The notes under the pieces: generated by a model | The model's input: only the letters and a program-made list of their open reading frames with translations | Databases searched by the model: none | Told to the model about the DNA's origin: nothing | Shown here: one piece after another, positions 6,614 to 13,762 of the stretch | Position numbering within the stretch: position 1 is the first letter of the stretch | How the letters are laid out: every line of letters starts with the position of its first letter | Made by a program: the position numbers and the translations under genes | Assembly (NCBI GenBank): GCA_035461175.1 | Contig: DATHVR010000124.1 | Location: forward strand, 1-26,419 | Source of the DNA: DATHVR01 sp035461175 | GTDB taxonomy: Bacteria > Actinomycetota > Acidimicrobiia > Spongiisociales > ZC4RG35 | Direction of reading: 5' to 3' | Length of the DNA: 26,419 nucleotides

Positions 6614-7618
6614 GTGACACAACCGACCGGCCCCCAGCCCATCGAACGCAACCTGGGCCTGGACCTGGTGAGGGTGACCGAGACCGCGGCCATGGCCGCC
6701 GCCCGGTGGCAGGGTCGGGGGGACAAGGAGGCGGCCGACCAGGCCGCGGTCGACGGCATGCGTCTCCACCTCTCCACCCTCGACATCGACGGCACTGTGA
6801 TCATCGGTGAGGGCGAGAAGGACAACGCCCCCATGCTCTACAACGGCGAGCAGGTCGGCAACGGCCACGGGATGAAGGTCGATGTTGCCGTCGACCCTGT
6901 CGACGGCACCACCCTGACCGCCTCGGGCATCCCCGGGGCGATCGCAGTGATCGCCATCGCCGAAGGCCACGGGTCGATGTATGCACCCGGTTCGCTGGTC
7001 TACATGGACAAGATCGCCGTGGGGCCGGCCGCCGCCGGCACCATCGACCTCGAGGCCTCGGTGGCCCACAACCTGAAAATGGTGGCCCGCGCCAAAGGAT
7101 CTCGGGTTTCCGACCTGCGGGTGGTGATCCTCGACCGACCACGCAACCAGCCCTACATCGACCAAGTGCGAGCGGCGGGAGCCCGGATCTCCTTGATTCG
7201 GGACGGCGACGTCGCCGCCTCCATCGCCTGCGCCCGCGACGACACGGACATCGATGTCTTGTTGGGCATCGGTGGGTCGCCGGAAGCGGTTCTGTCGGCG
7301 GCGGCGCTGGCCTGTATGGGCGGGGAGATCCAATGCCGACTCTGGCCGCGCGACGAGTCCGAGGTCGAGATCGCCGAGCAGGAGAACATGGATCTCGAGC
7401 AGGTCCTGACGACCACCGACCTCGTCTCCTCGGACAACATCTTCTTCGCCGCCACCGGGGTCACGGGGGGCGAGTTCCTGCGCGGGGTCGACTTCTACGG
7501 CGGCGGCGCCACCACCCACTCGGTGATCATGCGCTCGCGGACCGGTTCGATCCGCTACATGGAGGCCTTCCACAATCTCGAGAAGCTTCGGTCGATCTCC
7601 GCCTCGGTGATCGATTGA
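6614..7618 (+). CDS. glpX: Fructose-1,6-bisphosphatase class II
   Basis: A 334-residue GlpX-type phosphatase that hydrolyses fructose 1,6-bisphosphate to fructose 6-phosphate in gluconeogenesis; it is the main FBPase in Actinomycetota. Metal and substrate motifs are intact: 'GEGEKDNAPMLYNGE' (65-79), 'DVAVDPVDGTT' (90-100), 'YMDKIAVGP', 'RDGDVAASIACA', 'GIGGSPEAVLSAAALACMGG', 'FAATGVTGGEFLRGV' and the terminal 'SIRYMEAFHNL'. The frame is open to 6530, but the GTG at 6614 has AAGGAG (6600-6605) at good spacing and gives the usual N-terminus, so I start there; an in-frame ATG at 6581 lacks such a site. The stop overlaps the next ATG (TGATG), indicating translational coupling. Confidence 0.95.
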   Translation: MTQPTGPQPIERNLGLDLVRVTETAAMAAARWQGRGDKEAADQAAVDGMRLHLSTLDIDGTVIIGEGEKDNAPMLYNGEQVGNGHGMKVDVAVDPVDGTTLTASGIPGAIAVIAIAEGHGSMYAPGSLVYMDKIAVGPAAAGTIDLEASVAHNLKMVARAKGSRVSDLRVVILDRPRNQPYIDQVRAAGARISLIRDGDVAASIACARDDTDIDVLLGIGGSPEAVLSAAALACMGGEIQCRLWPRDESEVEIAEQENMDLEQVLTTTDLVSSDNIFFAATGVTGGEFLRGVDFYGGGATTHSVIMRSRTGSIRYMEAFHNLEKLRSISASVID

Positions 7619-7851
7619 TGGACGGCTCGCCCGAGGTGGTGGCCCGGGCCAGTACCCGCCCCGAGGCGGAGTTGATCCGTGCCCGGTTGGAGTCAGAGGG
7701 AATCGCCGCCGCCGTGCTCGGTGACGATGCCGGCGGCTTGTATCCCAATTTGAGCAGCATGGGTGTTCGTGTCGTGGTTGGCTCCGGGGACATGGCCCGG
7801 GCGACCGAGGTGCTGGCCACCCCCACGGACGGGGACGACGAAACCGGGTAG
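7618..7851 (+). CDS. DUF2007-like small protein
   Basis: A 77-residue protein starting at the ATG that shares a base with the glpX stop. 'EVVARASTRPEAELIRARLESEGIAAAVLGDDAGG...GVRVVVGSGDMARATEVLA' is the compact beta-alpha-beta pattern of the DUF2007 'putative prokaryotic signal transducing protein' family, in which an N-terminal strand is followed by a helix with EAelirarLEseGI. Members are small, often sit beside metabolic genes, and have no proven function. Tight coupling to glpX hints at a linked role, but this is inference only. Confidence 0.75.
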   Translation: MDGSPEVVARASTRPEAELIRARLESEGIAAAVLGDDAGGLYPNLSSMGVRVVVGSGDMARATEVLATPTDGDDETG

Positions 7852-7856
7852 GCGGC

Positions 7857-7862
7857 TATCGT
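7857..7862 (+). promoter_or_regulatory. -10 hexamer TATCGT, likely leaderless start of aminotransferase
   Basis: TATCGT ends 7 nt before the ATG at 7870, with no ribosome-binding site in between. The spacing is the same as before the thiolase, ABC ATPase and nucleotidase genes. Confidence 0.35.
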
Positions 7863-7869
7863 CGCCCCG

Positions 7870-8784
7870 ATGCCAGCTGGAACCCACGCCGCGCTCCACG
7901 ATCCGCGCAACGAAACCGTCGAGATCTACATCGACGGCCAGTTCTATCCCCGGCCCGACGCCAAGGTGTCGGTGTTCGACAGCGCCTTCCTCGTCGGCGA
8001 CGGCATCTGGGAAGGAATCCGCCTGCACCGGGGGCGCTTCGCCTTCCTGGAGCGCCACCTCGACCGGCTGTTCCAGGCCGCTTCCGCCACCCGCATCGAT
8101 CCGGGACTGAGCCGCCAGGAGATCGTCGAAGCCCTGTATGAGACCGTCCGTCGCAACGACATGACCGACGATGTCCACGTCCGGCTGATGATCAGCCGCG
8201 GCACCAAGTCGACTCCCTCCCAGCATCCCTCCAACCTGGTCTCCGGCCCGACCATCGTCATCATCGCCGAGCACAAACGCGCCGACCCCGAGGTGACCCG
8301 GCGCGGTATCAGCCTCTTCACTGCCACCGTCCGCCGCCCGCCTCCCGACACCCTCGACCAGCGGCTCAACTGCCATTCCAAGCTGCACGAGGTGCTCGCC
8401 CTGATCCAGGCCACCGAAGCGGGGGCGGACGAAGCCCTGATGCTCGATCCCACCGGGGCGGTGGCAACCTGCAACGCCACCAACTTCTTCGTCGTCTCAG
8501 GCGGAGAGCTGTGGACCTCGACCGGCCACTACAACCTGCACGGGATCACCCGCGGGGTCGTGCTGGAGGTGGCGGAGGCGGCCGGCATTCCCAGCCATCA
8601 GGCCCCCTTCTCCCTGACCGACGTCTACGCCGCCGACGAGGCGTTCGTTACGGGCACCTTCGGCGGCCTCACTCCCGTGCGTTTGGTCGACGGACGCCAG
8701 ATCGGTTCCGGCGGAGGGGGTCCGATAACCGCCCTGTTGCGCGACCTCTATCACGAGGCAGTCGAGCGGTCGGTGACATCGTGA
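7870..8784 (+). CDS. Class IV PLP-dependent aminotransferase
   Basis: The 304-residue protein is a fold-type IV PLP enzyme (branched-chain or D-amino-acid aminotransferase / aminodeoxychorismate lyase group). It shows 'VSVFDSAFLVGDGIWEGIRLHRGRFAFLERHLDRL' (33-67), the Schiff-base Lys171 in 'LNCHSKLHEVLALIQATEAGADEALMLDPTG', and the cofactor-phosphate region 'GITRGVVLEVAEAAGI' and 'EAFVTGTFGGLTPV'. The stretch after the Asp-Pro turn reads 'AVATCNATNFFVV' where classical BCATs carry a Glu, so substrate choice may differ from IlvE. Substrate is not predictable here. The stop overlaps the GTG of the sulfotransferase-like gene (GTGA), so the pair is translationally coupled. Confidence 0.88.
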   Translation: MPAGTHAALHDPRNETVEIYIDGQFYPRPDAKVSVFDSAFLVGDGIWEGIRLHRGRFAFLERHLDRLFQAASATRIDPGLSRQEIVEALYETVRRNDMTDDVHVRLMISRGTKSTPSQHPSNLVSGPTIVIIAEHKRADPEVTRRGISLFTATVRRPPPDTLDQRLNCHSKLHEVLALIQATEAGADEALMLDPTGAVATCNATNFFVVSGGELWTSTGHYNLHGITRGVVLEVAEAAGIPSHQAPFSLTDVYAADEAFVTGTFGGLTPVRLVDGRQIGSGGGGPITALLRDLYHEAVERSVTS

Positions 8785-9500
8785 CCGTGACCCGTATCTC
8801 GCTCTGGTCCGGGCCCCGCAACGTCTCCACCGCCTTGATGTACTCGTTCCGCCAGCGGATCGACACCACCGTCGTCGACGAGCCGCTGTATGCCCACTAC
8901 CTGGAGCGCAGCGGAGTCGAACATCCCGGGCGTGACGAGGTCCTCGCCGCCCAGGACGACGACGGCGAGCGGGTGGTGCGCGATGTGATCCTGGGGCCGG
9001 CCCGCACCCCGGTCCTGTTCCTGAAGAACATGGCCCATCACCTCGGCGGCCTCGACTGGGCCTTTCTGGCCGAACTCCACAACGTCATCCTCACCCGCGA
9101 TCCGGCCGAAATGCTGCCTTCGCTGATCAAGCAAGTCCCCGATCCCGACCTGGAGGGGACCGGTCTGCCGATGCAGGTGGCCCTCCTCGACGCCATCCTC
9201 GACGAGGGCGACGACCCGATCGTGCTCGACTCGCGCCTTCTCCTCACCGACCCCGAAGGGGTCCTCACCCGCCTGTGCCACCGGGTCGGCCTCGAGTTCG
9301 ATCCCGTCATGCTGTCGTGGCCGGCGGGGCCTGTGCCGGAGGACGGAGTCTGGGCCGAGCACTGGTACCACAGCGTCCACCGCTCCACCGGTTTCGCCCC
9401 ATACAACCCCAAGAGCGAGGAGGTCCCCGACCACCTCCGCCCTCTCCTCGCTCAGGCCATCCCCCTCTACGAGCGCCTCTTCGCCTACGCGCTGGATTGA
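8781..9500 (+). CDS. Sulfotransferase-like P-loop protein
   Basis: A 239-residue protein with an N-terminal P-loop-like motif 'SLWSGPRNVSTALMYSF' (7-23), followed by 'VVDEPLYAHYL', 'VLFLKNMAHHL', 'HNVILTRDPAEMLPSLI' (3'-phosphate-binding type Arg/Ser strand) and 'LDSRLLLTDPEGVLTRLCHRVGLEFDPVMLSWPAGP'. These are features of the bacterial sulfotransferase-like family that uses a PAPS-type fold. Whether it transfers sulfate is unproven. The GTG at 8781 overlaps the aminotransferase stop by 4 nt; a longer open frame upstream is only a shadow. The plant BCAT-like proteins that carry this domain fused to a class IV aminotransferase support a joint function with the upstream gene. Confidence 0.82.
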   Translation: MTVTRISLWSGPRNVSTALMYSFRQRIDTTVVDEPLYAHYLERSGVEHPGRDEVLAAQDDDGERVVRDVILGPARTPVLFLKNMAHHLGGLDWAFLAELHNVILTRDPAEMLPSLIKQVPDPDLEGTGLPMQVALLDAILDEGDDPIVLDSRLLLTDPEGVLTRLCHRVGLEFDPVMLSWPAGPVPEDGVWAEHWYHSVHRSTGFAPYNPKSEEVPDHLRPLLAQAIPLYERLFAYALD

Positions 9501-9502
9501 CA

Positions 9503-9520
9503 TGTGGGGGTACGCCCACA
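9503..9520. terminator. Hairpin between convergent genes
   Basis: TGTGGG (9503-9508) pairs with CCCACA (9515-9520) around a 6-nt loop, just after the sulfotransferase-like stop and before the convergent esterase stop. There is no U-tract, so termination activity is only likely from position. Confidence 0.4.
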
Positions 9521-9562
9521 CCCCGCGCCCGCTCGGCCGGAGAACGGATGCCGAAGGAGGGC

Positions 9563-10510
9563 TCAGTCGGCCTCGGTGAGTCGTTCGATCCAGTCGACGA
9601 TGAGATCCCCTGACGCTTCCGGGGAGTAGATCTCGTTGTGGTCGGCTCCCGGGATGATGGTGACGGCGGTGTTGTGGCCGCCGTCCTCGAGGGTGAGGGC
9701 GAAGTCGGAGGTGAAGGAGACGGGGACGACCTGGTCGGCGTCGCCGTGGAGCAAAAGCACCGGTAGCTGTGGCCGCATGGCCGCCCGGAGCAGAGGATTG
9801 CCCTCTTCCCAGAGTTCGGGATCGTCGTCGGGGGCCACGCCGAACAGGAGGAACGCCAGGGCCGGGATGCGGGTGACGTCGTAGACCCCCGCCAGTCCGA
9901 TCAGGGCGTCGACCAGGCGGGGCGGGTCGGGGCACTCGGGTAGTTCCTCGGCGGCGGTCAGGGCGGCCAGCGCTGATAGGTGGGCTCCGCTTGAGTGGCC
10001 GATCAGGATCACCGGATCGGGGCTGATGCCAGCTTCTTCGGTCCGGGCGATGGCGTGGCCCACGGCGCAGTGGATGTCCTCGATCGGGGTCGGGTAGACG
10101 GCGCCGTCGTCGGCGGCACTGATCCGGGCGGTGAGGACGGCCATACCCGACTCGGCCAGGTGCACCGCCAGCCGGGCGTATCCGGTGGGATCGGCGCTGC
10201 GCCATCCTCCCCCCGGCACCATCACCACCAGCGGTGCCGCCGAAGTCGCCTCGGGCAGGTAGAGGGTGGCGGTGAGGCCGGGGAGATACTCCCGCCGTTC
10301 CAGCGTCGGGTCGACGGGAACTGCCTGGGTGGTCGAGGACGCCGCCAAGGTGGATGGGGGTGCCGTCGGCGGAGGAGACATGGTGCCGGGTGTGGTGGTG
10401 GCGGCGGGGGCTGGATCTCCTCCCGACGGCGAGCAGGCCACCACCACGACAGCAGCGACGACCATCAAGCCAATAAACCGGACCCGGCCCCTGCCGTTCG
10501 TACGCGCCAT
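9563..10510 (-). CDS. Lipoprotein alpha/beta-hydrolase (esterase/BD-FAE-like)
   Basis: A 315-residue secreted lipoprotein: signal 'FIGLMVVAAVVVVAC' with lipobox Cys26, a Thr/Pro-rich linker (about 27-68), then an esterase domain. The domain has an oxyanion motif 'VPGGGWR' (98-104), nucleophile Ser173 in 'GHSSGAHLSA', an Asp in 'LHGDADQVVP' (257/259) and His291 in 'PGADHNEIY', a complete triad. It resembles the carboxylesterase/feruloyl esterase-like group of small-chain hydrolases acting outside the membrane. Natural substrate unknown. The ATG at 10510 follows GGGGGAGGA; a longer frame upstream reads into the divergent promoter region and lacks signal-like sequence. Contrast with the catalytically broken hydrolase at 517-1908. 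Confidence 0.88.
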   Translation of the reverse strand: MARTNGRGRVRFIGLMVVAAVVVVACSPSGGDPAPAATTTPGTMSPPPTAPPSTLAASSTTQAVPVDPTLERREYLPGLTATLYLPEATSAAPLVVMVPGGGWRSADPTGYARLAVHLAESGMAVLTARISAADDGAVYPTPIEDIHCAVGHAIARTEEAGISPDPVILIGHSSGAHLSALAALTAAEELPECPDPPRLVDALIGLAGVYDVTRIPALAFLLFGVAPDDDPELWEEGNPLLRAAMRPQLPVLLLHGDADQVVPVSFTSDFALTLEDGGHNTAVTIIPGADHNEIYSPEASGDLIVDWIERLTEAD

Positions 10511-10611
10511 TCCTCCCCCATGTTGCCCGTGTGGGGCGGTGGAACGGTATCCGACCGGGCGGTTCAGAAGAGGTCCTATTCCCCTGGTCAGCGTGTGGTC
10601 ACCCGGACTAG

Positions 10612-10625
10612 TGATGTGATCATCA
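10612..10625. promoter_or_regulatory. Small inverted repeat in divergent promoter region
   Basis: TGATG and CATCA flank TGAT in the 134-nt gap between the divergent esterase and membrane-protein genes, just before the TTG start region of the latter. It could be an operator; no regulator is adjacent. Confidence 0.25.
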
Positions 10626-10644
10626 GAGCATCCGGAGGTCAGCG

Positions 10645-11820
10645 TTGGCGGATTCCGACCTAAGGGTGATGGCACGCCAGCCCGCCGAGCAGTCCGAGAC
10701 CTTCGACGAGTACGTCGAGGACATTCGAATCCGGTATGCCTCCAACCCCTTCCTCCTCGTCCACGTGGAGGACTTGGCCCGACGGCGGCTGGGGTTGGCA
10801 CCCCTGACTGCGCCAGCGGCAGTCCTTGCCGGGTTGTCGGGGATTGCCATCAGGCTGGCGGCGGCGCTGCTCGCCACCGCCCTGGTCGGCGAGTGGGCCG
10901 GGATCCCCTGGGGCAGGTGGGCGGTGGTGATCGTGCTCTACGGTCTCTTCGACGCCACCCAGCCGCAACGAACCCCGCCCCTCGACGTACCGATGAGGAG
11001 GTACGCCAGGCGGGTGGTGGAGGACCGGACGGCGCTCCTCTCCACCATGGCGCTGGAATCCGACCTGGCTCGGCTAGCCCAGTTCCACCGGCGCTGGCTG
11101 CGCATGCCGGTGAGCGCGGCGGTGGGTGTGGTGGTGACGGCCACGATGCTCGCCGCCATCTGGTTGTTCGCTCCGACCGGGATAAGCGAGCTACCCGTAG
11201 GCAGCCTGGTCCTGTTGGCCTTTCTGCTCTATGACTTCGGGGCGGGGGCAGTCTTCTCCAACCTGGTCGACGTGTTGTTCATGGCACGTGAAGCCGAATA
11301 CGACCACCACCTCTTCTGGGTGAGTCCGGTCGACTCGCCCGAAGTCCAGAGCGAGTTGCGGATGATGAACTTCCTCAGCTTCGGAGTAGGGATGTGGGTC
11401 ACGCTGTGGTTGGTGCTGTCCGTGGTTCTGGTGTCGTGGGACTCGCCGCTGGTGCCGCTGGCGGTGGGGTTCATCGTGATCGGTACGTCACCACGTTCGG
11501 TTCGGCCATCGCCATCCGCGGTAGCGTCCACCGCATCGTCGAGCGGATCCAGCCCGGCGGCTGATGACACTGCAACGGCGCATCGAGACTTTCGAGTCCC
11601 AGTTCGCCGATCTCTCCCCTCAGGATTCGGAGCAGCTGCGCGGACTCATCGACCTCCACAACATGATCCGGGATGCCCCCACCTCGCCCACCAGGTTCAC
11701 ACCCTCATGCACGCTGCCGCCGGATTGATAGTCCCCACCATCCTCTTCGTCCTCACCGTCTTCGGAGAGGTTTACACCGAGCGGGTCTTCGACGCCCTCC
11801 TTCCTGAACCGCCGCTATGA
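10645..11820 (+). CDS. Membrane protein of unknown function, C-terminal third apparently frameshifted
   Basis: It starts at TTG (10645) behind GGAGG (10634-10638). Residues 1 to about 280 are coherent: an N-terminal 'FDEYVEDIRIRYASNPFLLVHVEDLARR' and several membrane helices. After about 11480 this frame turns into Ser/Pro/Arg-rich text. The coherent protein seems to continue in another frame (about 11484-11564: 'TTFGSAIAIRGSVHRIVERI'), then in a third (11564 to about 11690: 'LQRRIETFESQFADLSPQ', 'EQLRGLIDLHNMIRD'), and finally back in the first ('AAAGLIVPTILFVLTVFGEV' to 'LLPEPPL'). Three successive -1 changes restore the frame, so single-base errors or a decayed gene are both possible. The TGATG at 11562-11566 could also join two coupled genes. 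I do not recognise the family. Confidence 0.55.
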   Translation: MADSDLRVMARQPAEQSETFDEYVEDIRIRYASNPFLLVHVEDLARRRLGLAPLTAPAAVLAGLSGIAIRLAAALLATALVGEWAGIPWGRWAVVIVLYGLFDATQPQRTPPLDVPMRRYARRVVEDRTALLSTMALESDLARLAQFHRRWLRMPVSAAVGVVVTATMLAAIWLFAPTGISELPVGSLVLLAFLLYDFGAGAVFSNLVDVLFMAREAEYDHHLFWVSPVDSPEVQSELRMMNFLSFGVGMWVTLWLVLSVVLVSWDSPLVPLAVGFIVIGTSPRSVRPSPSAVASTASSSGSSPAADDTATAHRDFRVPVRRSLPSGFGAAARTHRPPQHDPGCPHLAHQVHTLMHAAAGLIVPTILFVLTVFGEVYTERVFDALLPEPPL

Positions 11821-11874
11821 AGAAGCTCGAGACCCACTCGTTGGGCCGAATTCCGTCCGGAAGGCGTCTCCCCA

Positions 11875-11916
11875 GTTGCTCGAGGCGGAGCCTCGAACAG
11901 ACGCCGGTCGCCCGAC
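11875..11916 (-). repeat. 42-nt hairpin repeat, second copy
   Basis: On the minus strand this matches 5256-5297: GTCGGGCGACCGGCG is identical, then one C/T difference, CTGTTCG identical, a hairpin, and CGAGCAAC identical. The hairpin is TCGAGGC/GCCTCGA here and TCGGGGC/GCCCCGA in the other copy, a compensatory G-C to A-T change. It lies between the end of the frameshifted membrane gene and the ars promoter. Confidence 0.75.
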
Positions 11917-11941
11917 ATGCTCGCCGGACGCCTCGGGCTTA

Positions 11942-11978
11942 CGACTTCCGAGATCCGACTTCCGACTTCCGACTTCCT
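11942..11978 (-). repeat. GTCGGAA heptamer array
   Basis: On the minus strand the unit GTCGGAA occurs about four times, one interrupted by GATCTC. The same heptamer array occurs at 24402-24424 next to the intact 48-nt palindrome. Confidence 0.6.
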
Positions 11979-11987
11979 ACCTATGTA

Positions 11988-12016
11988 TTGACAGCGGTCG
12001 ATGTATCGAATAGTGT
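11988..12016 (+). promoter_or_regulatory. Promoter of arsM operon with palindromic operator candidate
   Basis: TTGACA (11988-11993) is a consensus -35 box, followed after 17 nt by TAGTGT (12011-12016) as -10. Between them sits the perfect inverted repeat TCGAT-GT-ATCGA (11998-12009), with further TCGA half-sites downstream up to about 12037. Such AT-poor TCGA dyads overlapping a promoter are what one expects for an ArsR/SmtB-type repressor, but no such gene is in the window. Confidence 0.6.
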
Positions 12017-12046
12017 CGAATCGACAGTCGTCGATAGGAGAAGACA

Positions 12047-12484
12047 ATGACGCCCGCCATCAGGCAACGAACGCTGATCGTGATCGACCCGCTGGAGTGT
12101 GGGGGCGCCTCGTTCGGACGGACGTTGACCCGACTCGACCCGGGCCAGCACGAGCTCACGCTGATGGTGCTGGCCACCTACCCCCGTGACCGGGGGTCGG
12201 AGGGGCGCTTCAGCCAGGGTCTCGAGGACCCGGCCTTCAGCTTCGCCGACCGGGCCCTGGCGGAGTATTCCAGCCGGGCGAGATCGGCGGGATTCGAGGT
12301 CGACGGCTGGGTCGCTCCCCGGCGGCAGAGCCGGATCGAGGCCGAGGTACAAGCCAATGGCCGCTTCGACCGCGTGCTGGCGGTGTCGCCTTCGAGTACA
12401 TGGCGCCGGATACGAGGTGCGGACATCTCGCGCCTGGTGGCCCGGTACCAGCCCGCCCCGGTCGATGTCGCCTGCCAGAACTAG
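12047..12484 (+). CDS. Unknown protein, first gene of arsM operon, possibly UspA-like
   Basis: A 145-residue soluble protein I do not recognise with confidence. 'RTLIVIDPLECGGASFGRTLTRL' at the start and 'FDRVLAVSPSSTWRRIRGADISRLVARYQPAPVDVA' at the end have the alternating strand/helix pattern of a universal-stress-protein (UspA) Rossmann-like domain, where the second part resembles the usual 'vvGs.grs.....l.GSv...ll..ap.pVlvv'. The glycine nucleotide motif is not clearly kept. There is a Shine-Dalgarno GGAG (about 12037) before the ATG. It ends 13 nt before arsM, whose ribosome site overlaps its stop (TAGGAGG), so the two form an operon under the promoter at 11988. Confidence 0.6.
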   Translation: MTPAIRQRTLIVIDPLECGGASFGRTLTRLDPGQHELTLMVLATYPRDRGSEGRFSQGLEDPAFSFADRALAEYSSRARSAGFEVDGWVAPRRQSRIEAEVQANGRFDRVLAVSPSSTWRRIRGADISRLVARYQPAPVDVACQN

Positions 12485-12497
12485 GAGGAAGAAGAGA

Positions 12498-13250
12498 ATG
12501 ACCAATCAGACCAGTCAGGAGAGCCAGGAGAACCTGCGCGAACAGGTCCGTACCCGCTACGCCGTGGCGGCGGTGGGTGGAGGCGGATGCTGTGACGGGG
12601 ACTGCGGCACTGAAGCCGACATGACAGGCGGCCTCTACGGCGCCGACGAACTGGGCGAGGTGCCGGATGCCGCCGCCCTGGCCAGCCTCGGGTGCGGCAA
12701 CCCTACGGCCGTGGCCGAATTGCGTCGCGGCGAGACGGTGCTCGACCTGGGCTCGGGGGGCGGCATCGACGTCCTCTTGTCGGCGCGGCGGGTGGGGCCG
12801 GACGGCTTCGCCTATGGCCTGGACATGACGCCGGAGATGCTGGAACTCGCCCGACGCAACGCCGCCGAGGCCGGGGCCGACAATGTCGAGTTCCTGCAGG
12901 GCTACATCGAGGAGATACCCCTCCCCGACGGGTCGGTGGACGTGATCATCTCCAATTGCGTCATCAACCTCTCGGCGGACAAGGGAGCGGTGTTCGCCGA
13001 GATGCAGCGGGTGCTGCGTCCCGGCGGGAGGATCGGGATCAGCGACATCGTGGCCGACGACGCCCTCACTCCCGAGGAACGGGCCGAGCGGGGCAGCTGG
13101 GTCGGATGCATCGCCGGAGCCCTCTCGGTGACCGAGTACACCGAGGGCCTGGAGGCGGCCGGGTTCGCCGACATCTCCCTCACTCCCACCCACGACGTGG
13201 CCGAAGGAATGCACTCGATGATCGTTCGAGCCACCCGGCCCGTCGGCTAG
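12498..13250 (+). CDS. arsM: Arsenite S-adenosylmethionine methyltransferase
   Basis: A 250-residue ArsM that methylates As(III) using SAM, a cytoplasmic arsenic detoxification step. The SAM-binding motif I is 'VLDLGSGGGIDVLLSA' (81-96), followed by 'FAYGLDMTPEML'. The conserved arsenic-binding cysteines are present: Cys66 in 'LASLGCGNP', Cys154 in 'SNCVINLS' and Cys204 in 'WVGCIAGAL'. An N-terminal 'GGGGCCDGDCG' (27-37) cysteine cluster adds to them, as in many bacterial ArsM. The start at ATG 12498 follows AGGAGG (12483-12488); the longer open frame upstream runs through the previous gene. The stop codon shares CTAG with the convergent gene's stop. Confidence 0.92.
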   Translation: MTNQTSQESQENLREQVRTRYAVAAVGGGGCCDGDCGTEADMTGGLYGADELGEVPDAAALASLGCGNPTAVAELRRGETVLDLGSGGGIDVLLSARRVGPDGFAYGLDMTPEMLELARRNAAEAGADNVEFLQGYIEEIPLPDGSVDVIISNCVINLSADKGAVFAEMQRVLRPGGRIGISDIVADDALTPEERAERGSWVGCIAGALSVTEYTEGLEAAGFADISLTPTHDVAEGMHSMIVRATRPVG

Positions 13251-13762
13251 CGGGGAGGCGCAACCCGCCGGGCCAGCCACAGGACGAGACTCGCCGACCC
13301 GAACGCAGCGGCGAGAGCGACCAGGAGCAGGCCGGTGCCGGACCTGGGAGGAGCCTGGAGGATCCAACCTGCCAGCCAGGCGACCCCGCCGGCACCGGCC
13401 GCCGTCATCACGGCACGTGCCAGCGACTGTCCGAGGTCGATCGGAAGCGTTCTCGCCTCCAGTGAGAGCGTGGAGAGTTCCAGCGCCAGCACGATCAGCA
13501 GCGCCGAGACCGCCAACCCGGGGCTGCGGTCGCCGGCCAACCCCAGGATCCCCGTGCGGATCACGGCCAGTGTCACCCCGGCCGCCACCCCCCAGGGAGC
13601 GCCCAGCAACACACCCGCCGTCAGCGTCCCCACCGCCAGCCAGCCCAGCGTCGCCGCCGCCGGCTCCCAGAGCCCGGCCGGGGTGATGGCGGCCAGCACC
13701 ACCAGGGGAACGATGGCCGCCACCCCGATCACACGCGGGCGCGTCGCAGGCGTCGTCGCCAT
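13247..13762 (-). CDS. Small multi-pass membrane protein of the MoxR/DUF58 cluster
   Basis: A 171-residue Ala/Leu/Gly-rich protein with about four to five hydrophobic helices ('VIGVAAIVPLVVLAAI', 'AAATLGWLAVGTLTAGVLLG', 'ALLIVLALELSTL', 'GLLLVALAAAFGSASLVLWLA'). Last gene of the minus-strand MoxR-DUF58 operon. The ATG at 13762 has GGGAG 8 nt upstream and overlaps the DUF58 end by 34 nt; a GTG at 13732 would give a tighter 4-nt overlap, so the start is not certain. No known family is recognised. Confidence 0.65.
   Translation of the reverse strand: MATTPATRPRVIGVAAIVPLVVLAAITPAGLWEPAAATLGWLAVGTLTAGVLLGAPWGVAAGVTLAVIRTGILGLAGDRSPGLAVSALLIVLALELSTLSLEARTLPIDLGQSLARAVMTAAGAGGVAWLAGWILQAPPRSGTGLLLVALAAAFGSASLVLWLARRVAPPR

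Noticed and set aside
11562..11564. Second UGA as a possible selenocysteine codon in the membrane gene
   Set aside because: It does not fall at a Cys/redox position, and the frames change on both sides of it; a frameshift or gene boundary explains it better.
11817..12050. 77-codon plus-strand frame overlapping the membrane gene's stop by ATGA
   Set aside because: It consists of the hairpin repeat and GTCGGAA array read as protein and runs through the ars promoter.
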